Of a stretch of 64,000 nucleotides of DNA, positions 57,611 through 64,000 are shown piece after piece. How positions within the stretch are numbered: the first letter of the stretch is position 1; every line of letters begins with the position of its first letter. A program made the translations under genes and the position numbers. Where the stretch lies: contig NC_136010.1 in the NCBI RefSeq assembly GCF_048128805.1, positions 21,727,480 to 21,791,479 of the forward strand, in the 5' to 3' direction. The notes beneath the pieces are model-generated. The model searched no databases. It worked only from the letters and a program-made list of their open reading frames with translations, and was not told the DNA's origin. This DNA comes from Centroberyx gerrardi. Taxonomy: Eukaryota; Chordata; Actinopteri; Beryciformes; Berycidae.

Positions 57611-60600
57611 TTCTCCTTTTTAGCTCATTCAGACTATCATATCGTACACCTATTTGACAATTTATATGTCAAAATGATATATACTGATATCATAACCGAT
57701 ATCCCATTGGTTTACACTTTTGAATGATCCTACCCCAATATCCTTTTTCAACAGGAAATACTTCACATTAATGAAGCAAGATGCTTTCGAAATGCATTTT
57801 GTGACGTACAACTTTGTCATATCCACTGATAGTCTGAAAGTCCAAGTGACAGAAACGGCACAGCTAAATCTTGCAATCTTCTATGCACCAATTTCTTATT
57901 AATGATAGCACCTCTGCCCTGGTTTCTGAGCGTGAATTCTCCCTCCCCATTCCCTAAAGTCCCCGACTGTCAAAAGGTTTGGTTTCTACGTCTGTCACAC
58001 CAAGGGTGGCTGCTGCACTGGTCAGTGCAATTCTATCCATTCCAATTCTAGTGCAAGGTTGGCTGCTTCTATTTCTGTCCACACATTTAACAACACGAGT
58101 CCTTAACAGGAAGCAGGTGGTTTGTTTGCCTGTGTTGTTTATGCCCTATCTTTTCCCAGGCTCTCCGCACAGTGGAGGCTGAACAAGACCCTTGGGCTGA
58201 CAAGGAGGACGAGGCGAGAACAAGGAGACGAGAGGAGTGGACGAGGATGGAAAGAGGGGAGGAGAGGAGGAAGAGGGAGGGCAGCACAGAAGGAATGCAC
58301 GCATGTTTATTGTGCTTGCTAAATAAGGCAATATCCCTTACAGGCTCTAGTGTTTTCATTACTTTTTTGAGAACTCAAGTGAAACATAATAAGTCCTTCT
58401 AGGCTATGCTGTAATGCACAAGCCTTTACCTAATTTGTAACAGAACAACTGGCTTGGCGCAGGCTTCGCTCTGCACCACCTGTTACAGGGATTTTCTTTC
58501 ACCCACAACTCCATACCCATCCTCTCACAAATACAAATTACACACAGCAGCAACAACACTTAGCTGAAGACTTCTCACTTACCAGGGTAGAAACTCGATT
58601 ATTCCGCATCTAGCCAAGACTGGACGTTATTTATACTGCATTTAAAAGAAAAAGAAGTAAACGCGCTGCTGATTTTGAACAATAAACTCTTCTGTTGCCT
58701 GGACTGGGAGTGAATCTGGAGGTGGCCTCGGTGTGTCTGAGGTCTGCCAAGTAATTCCACTCAGCTGCATCATCACGCTCTTCTCCCACAAGTCTAGGAG
58801 GATGTGGGCGTCATGTGATTCGATTTGCTGAGTTGAAGGGGATAAAACAGCGCACACATAACCTTCCCCATAAGCAAACACAAAAAGAGCAAAGACAATC
58901 ATTGCACTTTCCCGTAGTCCTATATAATGAAACCTTCAATGCAACCTTCACGTTGCACTAGAGAGCAAACACTTTCAGGTTTGCTGCTGTGCATGACAAC
59001 AAACCCAACGTTAATACTTTAATCAGTCAGTATTGTAAAATGTGAGCAGCTACAAAAATGTGGGATTTCTTGTCCAGCTTGTGATTGTGACAGCTTGTGT
59101 AAAGATTACTGATGAATACCATTTGTATTCATGAATGAATACCAACTCATTTGATTAATTATTTTTTCATCATGACCTGTAGCTACCCCGTGGGAAACCG
59201 GATTTTCTTTGCATATATCATTGTCAAATTAATTCTAATGACTGTCAACAATTTGTTCCTGTGAGCTGCTTCCAATCGGCAGTTTATCAGTTCCCCTCCA
59301 CAGTGATTTGGAAGAAACCCTTTCCTGTCTAACAGAAAAAAACATCTAAAATTTTACAGCAAATTGAGTCTGAGAATTCCCAAGTTGGACCAAATGAAAG
59401 CACAAAGCAGAACACGGCAGTGCAATATATATAAGCCTATGCAACAGTGACCGGCACACTATTTTTTGGGTTGTTTTTATCCACTAGCATTTTAATGTGT
59501 CATCACATTTAAAGTTCAATGATTTTATCACTTTTATCATGTCACATGGAATTTGAAATGGGCCACTCCAGCTAAAATACTTAAAGCTCTCATCAAATTA
59601 TCTTTCATTGACCTACTAGGCCAAAAAAGAGATTTTTTTATGAGTTGCCAAACCAATTCACTCTGATGAGAATCCCTTTCGGTGATTACTCTCAAACAAA
59701 AAAACAAAAACATTTTCTCTCTCTACATGTAAAACACTCTTTAATCAATACCTCAACCATATCTGTGCAATCTGTGTTTAGGTTGTAGACCAAGCTAGCT
59801 GAAGTAAGAGGGTGTAACTCATCTATGTATGTTACATTAAATCAACCAGTTTAATACTGAAAAACAGATGTGTTGCCACTTTGTAGACTTTCCTCTCCAA
59901 ACAAGGTCTTTTAGCAGAGTAAATTGTATCAACAATTTAGAAGACTATTGAATGATGGAGGATTAATTTCCTGCTAGTTAGCTGGTTAAGCACTCATTCA
60001 TGTTAATGGGTTTGGTAAATAGATTATTCCCTGTGCCAACTTTCAGTTGGAATAAAATCTACAATGCTAAATCTTTAGCTGGTCTTTAAATGGCTGCACT
60101 GACACGGCATTCAATTTGGGAAAAATAATGAACATCTTGACTTTTGTAGATCCAGGCTCAGGAAATGCTGTTAATTTTAAACTCAATTCACTTTCTTGGA
60201 AAAAGGAAAAATGCCACTTGGACTCAAAATTAAAATAACTAAGCCATAATTAAACAAGACCATGCGACACAGATTGAAGACAATAATTTCATTCTTATTA
60301 CCAGATTCTCTTCACAGTGGCCTATAGTATCTTTATGAAACAGAAAGGCCTTTCTGTCAGCTTGTCACAAGAGACGCTCAAAGCCAGGGTGATGGCCTCT
60401 CTTTCTCTTCATGAGCAAGCGAGGGAGCTAAAAACAGAGGAGCTAAAGCCCTGTGCGCACAGGGCAAGGAATGCAGTTGGAGGTCAACTCAGTTGAACTG
60501 ACAAAATCACAGCCCACAAAACATGTACACATTAAACCCATGATTAGACAGAGGGAGGAATATAAAAATAGACTCTGAGCAATTTGTTCACATAACACTG

Positions 60601-62723
60601 GATGCCGTACCAGACTTTGCTTCAGTGTTGTGCAGTCAGTCTGCTGCCTTCTCATCTATGTATCTTAAAGTGGGGGGTGGTCACTGGGCAGGAGGCTGGC
60701 TGTGGGCATAATCTCAAAGAAATCTGGATGGCACTTGAACCAATTCTGAGAATAGATCGCTATTTTTATCCAAAAGCATATAAAGTCCTGTCCTTATTGC
60801 AGAAAATGTTTTAATCCAGCTGCCTCAGATTGTCGTTAAATAACAGTATGCTCAAACTGGGAAGGAGATAAACAATGTGTAGCATTCAGAACCATATCAA
60901 GGAAAAACTCATTTGACCTAGGATTGGCAGTGGAAAAAAAGAGAATGCTGTCTGACGGGGGGAAAAAAAATCTGATGACCACTAAGGAAAAACAACTGAC
61001 AAAAACAAGCAGACAGAAACCCCCCACCCCCCGTCCGCTGCACTTAATGCTGGTTCTCGGTGCAGGGATATAGGGGTCCTCGTGTTCTCAGGGTAATCAT
61101 GTTATTGTTGGCAGCTCTCAGCAGCAGCAGATATGACTTCCATTTACTGAAGGAGTTGGAGGAGGAGAGCGGTGTTGGGCAGAGTGTTGTTCATGCAGCA
61201 CTGCAGATAGCAGTAACTGTTCTTGCATGACCTGATTATTTATGATCTGGCCGCTTTCTCTCCGAGTAGCCGCTGTCACAGATTGGTAGCTACATAAGGC
61301 ATAGCTTCTAAGTAATAAGCCTCTGAAGACCGGCCCTCATAACAGCCAAGACACGAACACATGTAATTTCTTTAAAGGTAGGTGGTCAGTCCCTTCTTCC
61401 AAGTCCTTTTTATTGAGACGGTAAAGATAATGGAAGGGACGCTGAGGAGGGGAACAGGAGGGAATGTTCTGGCAGGGCTCTGTCCGAGGTCAGCAGGGGC
61501 ATGAGTGTCTCTGTACTGCTAGGGGTATTCTAGCATCACTGTGCTCTCTGTTTTGGCTCTTCTCCATCCCCCATGGCCATTTTGAAATGTAACAGGCCAT
61601 GTTTGGTTAGTTGGTACAAACAGAGGAGAGGAGGTAGCAGAGGGTTTGTTCATAGAGACTAGAGTAAGGGCGATAACGCCCATATCTGACATCAGACTAT
61701 ACAAAAAGTACATTATTTCATCTGACTATATCCACAGGGTGATTTAGCCCACTAGAGGGAGCAACACACTGTGATTTTATACAAAGGGAACATTACTCAT
61801 ATGCACAATAATGTCAACATTTTCACCAGAAATGATGTTGCCCATTGTAGTACGGCCAGACAGATTCACCTCCAGTGGAAAAAACTCTGATTGTAGTGTG
61901 TAATAAATCACTTCTACACAAAACATGCAGACATGATTTACATTTCTATTTGGCCAACATATTAGTCTAGCTTAATTCCTTCATGTCGCTGCTGCTCTTC
62001 ACCCTTGATCCAGGACAGAATGGGTGTCTGTTTTAAATACTGCCTGACAGACTTGTCATCTAAAGTAATGCAGATCTAGACCGCTGGTTTGGGACCAATA
62101 TTTTCCCTCAGCCATAAAATCCCAACCCATTACACACCACATTTTTACCCCCTCTAAGTGGGTCTTTATCCCTGGCCCTGTCAGGATGTGCCACAACCCA
62201 GTTTTGGCTGCTGACCCACCAGCTGAGAAACACTGGTCTGGTCTAGCATTGCTTATTATATTGCTACATTACCAGGCTGTATCATTTTACCATACCAGTC
62301 ACAATCCTACTACATTAAGTCTAGATTAAATGACAGTTCTGTGTACTGAGCTTGGGGAAAAACACAGTTTTAGTAAGACGCTACCACCCTACACTGAACG
62401 AAAGCACCATAGTCCGGCGAGAAGCCAGTATTTATTTCCACCAGTGCCCATGCCCAGCAAGGCTGGCAGCTGCCCAGTAACACTCTTGCAAAGTGGGGGG
62501 TCCCCACCCGCCTGCTGAATCTCTGGGCACCAACTCCACTCAGCTCCATCATTTTACATGACTAAACTATACTCCTACATGACTATACTCCTCTCATCCA
62601 GAAAAAAACAGGAGTCACGTGTTTCTTCACTCAGCAGCCAGGTTACTGCATGAAAAGCTGCTGTCATCAGTCTGGGTCTATATTCAGTTAGTAAATAACA
62701 GACAGAAAGTTAGTTGATTAGAT

Positions 62724-62725
<2 letters not shown>

Positions 62726-62795
<70 letters not shown>

Positions 62796-62823
62796 AAGTA
62801 AGTGTGTGTGTAGGGGGGCTGGG

Positions 62824-62869
<46 letters not shown>
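62726..62869. repeat. Compound (GA)n-(GT)n-(GA)n microsatellite
   Basis: A GA tract, a GT tract of about 30 bases, a short unique bridge with AGTAAGTA and a G-run, then a second GA tract of about 40 bases. Confidence 0.9.
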
Positions 62870-62873
<4 letters not shown>

Positions 62874-63381
62874 GAGCTGATGAGGGAGGAGATGAGAACC
62901 TCACTCAAAACCTGTCCAGCCTGTCATTACACTGAACCCAGCTCATGTAATGTGTAGGAAGGTCATGCATGCCAATCCCTGAACTGTACATACAAGTAAT
63001 ACACAGGCAAGTAGCAACATGGATACATGCATGCATGACACATTCGCAAAAACCAATAATTTTGTGGATATCACAATAACCATAATACACTGCAACAAAC
63101 AGAGCTAAGAAAACGTTAAGATATGGATAAACGCTGTGTTTACAGTTTAAACTAACGGCTGTGCAGAGGAGTATGTATTGTCCTGGCGCTCTGCTGGCTG
63201 GAAAAGATGCCTAAAACATGTACCAACCCCTCGCTTCGTGACTGTGCAGCTCCCTGCGGCTGGTCACTTCAAAAATTAACACTTGCACGACCATTTTTTT
63301 TATTGACGTGTAAAATACACAATAATGCCGTTTTCTCACCACACGCATTTCGCAATATCGCAACAAAAGACCGCCACTAAC

Positions 63382-63570
63382 CTTGATCCGTTCGCCTCTT
63401 GTTATCCACTTGTTACAATGGAAATGTAACAGCATGAATCCCCAGTTAAGTTTCCGGACACTTGGGCAAAAACGAGCGCTGAACTCGACCGAAACTAAAG
63501 GAGGTCAGTGTAAAAATCAGGGGAGAGAGTGTCTGCGAAAAGCCTGGATGTTTTCTCCGGGTACCGTCGG
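63382..63570 (-). ncRNA. Candidate 5' non-coding first exon of PKIG
   Basis: On the minus strand the sequence ends AAG followed by GTTAGT, a good splice donor (exon end 63382). The region is richer in CpG than its surroundings and has no long minus-strand frame. A CCAAT box (63637-63641 on the plus strand, ATTGG on the minus strand) lies 70-80 bases upstream of the assumed start. PKIG in human has non-coding upstream exons. The link to the coding exons 12 kb away is inference; it could also be the first exon of an unrelated transcript. Confidence 0.3.
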
Positions 63571-63636
63571 CAAACAATGAGGAAAGGTTGTGTCTTCAAA
63601 CAGCTGTTTTCCAAAATGGAGTTAGCCGTGTCTCAG

Positions 63637-63641
63637 CCAAT
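63637..63641. promoter_or_regulatory. CCAAT box in CpG-rich promoter-like segment
   Basis: CAGCCAATCAGAGC is a strong NF-Y type site and sits in a segment with several CpG pairs. NF-Y sites work in both orientations, so it could serve the minus-strand exon at 63382-63570 or a gene beyond the right edge. Confidence 0.4.
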
Positions 63642-64000
63642 CAGAGCCGGCTGTGGAGTCTCCCACTCCTCTGTGGGCTGGAGCCAAGACTCCGAAGATG
63701 AAACGTTTAGCTTACTGATCATTTTGGCATGGTGTAATTTAATTTTCATGTCACGGCAGCCTGTTTAGACACACATTCGACCATTAGACCGCCCATTTTA
63801 TAAGATTTTGTCCCAGTTAACCCTCACCTGGGAAGATTTCTGTTGTTGATTTAGTATTGAATTGTGTAACTGTCTGGGCAGTGATGTAGTGGGGGGTAAA
63901 TCCACATGCACTCAGTTTATACTCACCATTTATTCTGCAGAATAGTTTATCTACCCTGTTAGGCTGGTAGGAATCTAAATTCACAGTGTACATCATAGTA

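Larger units (their letters stand above)
51010..63380. other. PKIG 5' region without recognised coding exons
   Basis: If the exon at 63382 belongs to PKIG, this 12 kb is its first intron. I see no coding exon. It has a purine-rich tract (51737-51852), a CTGC run near 53150-53180, a partial duplication near 57464-57610, a GT run at 56899-56924 and a compound GA/GT tract near 62726-62869. Long stretches at 54240-54520 and 60000-60300 are free of repeats and look unique, so they could hold conserved non-coding elements, but this cannot be shown from one sequence. Confidence 0.4.

Noticed and set aside
58140-58310. AG acceptor followed by an Arg/Glu-rich frame
   Set aside because: The sequence is purine-rich low complexity, which gives Arg/Glu runs by itself. 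No partner exon is seen.
1-64000. Search for tRNA genes, CRISPR arrays, bacterial operons and LTR or retroviral relics
   Set aside because: No cloverleaf-like A/B boxes, spaced direct repeats, gag/pol-like frames or paired long terminal repeats were noticed. The only arrays are microsatellites, the 23-bp minisatellite and MITE repeats.

Overview
The window reads as a genomic piece of a teleost fish. The genes are split by many GT-AG introns, the spacers are full of CA/GT microsatellites and short inverted-repeat (MITE-like) DNA elements, and the gene set is vertebrate: a UGT5-like glucuronosyltransferase in one coding exon, a tandem P2Y1-like receptor array, CCN5 (WISP2), adenosine deaminase (ADA) and the PKA inhibitor PKIG. 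As I recall the human map, CCN5, ADA and PKIG lie together on human chromosome 20q13 in the same relative order and orientation. This half of the window is therefore conserved vertebrate synteny.

Layout. 1-4.5 kb: no gene recognised, one strong G-quadruplex motif. 4.55-6.15 kb (+): UGT. 7.5-16.3 kb (-): four intact single-exon P2Y1-like genes in direct tandem. Their spacers carry duplicated MITEs, a 23-bp minisatellite and a small decayed UGT 3' fragment. 18.9-23.1 kb (-): five coding exons of CCN5, 352 aa, with all four CCN modules including the C-terminal cystine knot that human CCN5 lacks. 23.2-34.8 kb: intergenic, with microsatellites and a 1.7 kb long-inverted-repeat element. 34.86-47.8 kb (+): ADA in 11 coding exons, 359 aa, all catalytic residues present. 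50.1-51.0 kb (-): two coding exons of PKIG, 78 aa, tail-to-tail with ADA. 51-64 kb: no coding exon recognised; a candidate first non-coding exon and promoter of PKIG lies near 63.4-63.65 kb.

How the parts relate. ADA (purine salvage) and the P2Y receptors (extracellular nucleotide sensing) both touch purine biology, but nothing in the sequence shows co-regulation and I treat the adjacency as incidental. The most informative parts are the P2Y array (duplication, patchwork homogenisation and divergent C-tails, with spacers that record ordered deletions), the CT-bearing CCN5 and the long inverted repeat at 31.7-33.4 kb. I found no RNA genes, CRISPR arrays or recognisable retroviral or LTR elements. 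I see no convincing wholly new system.
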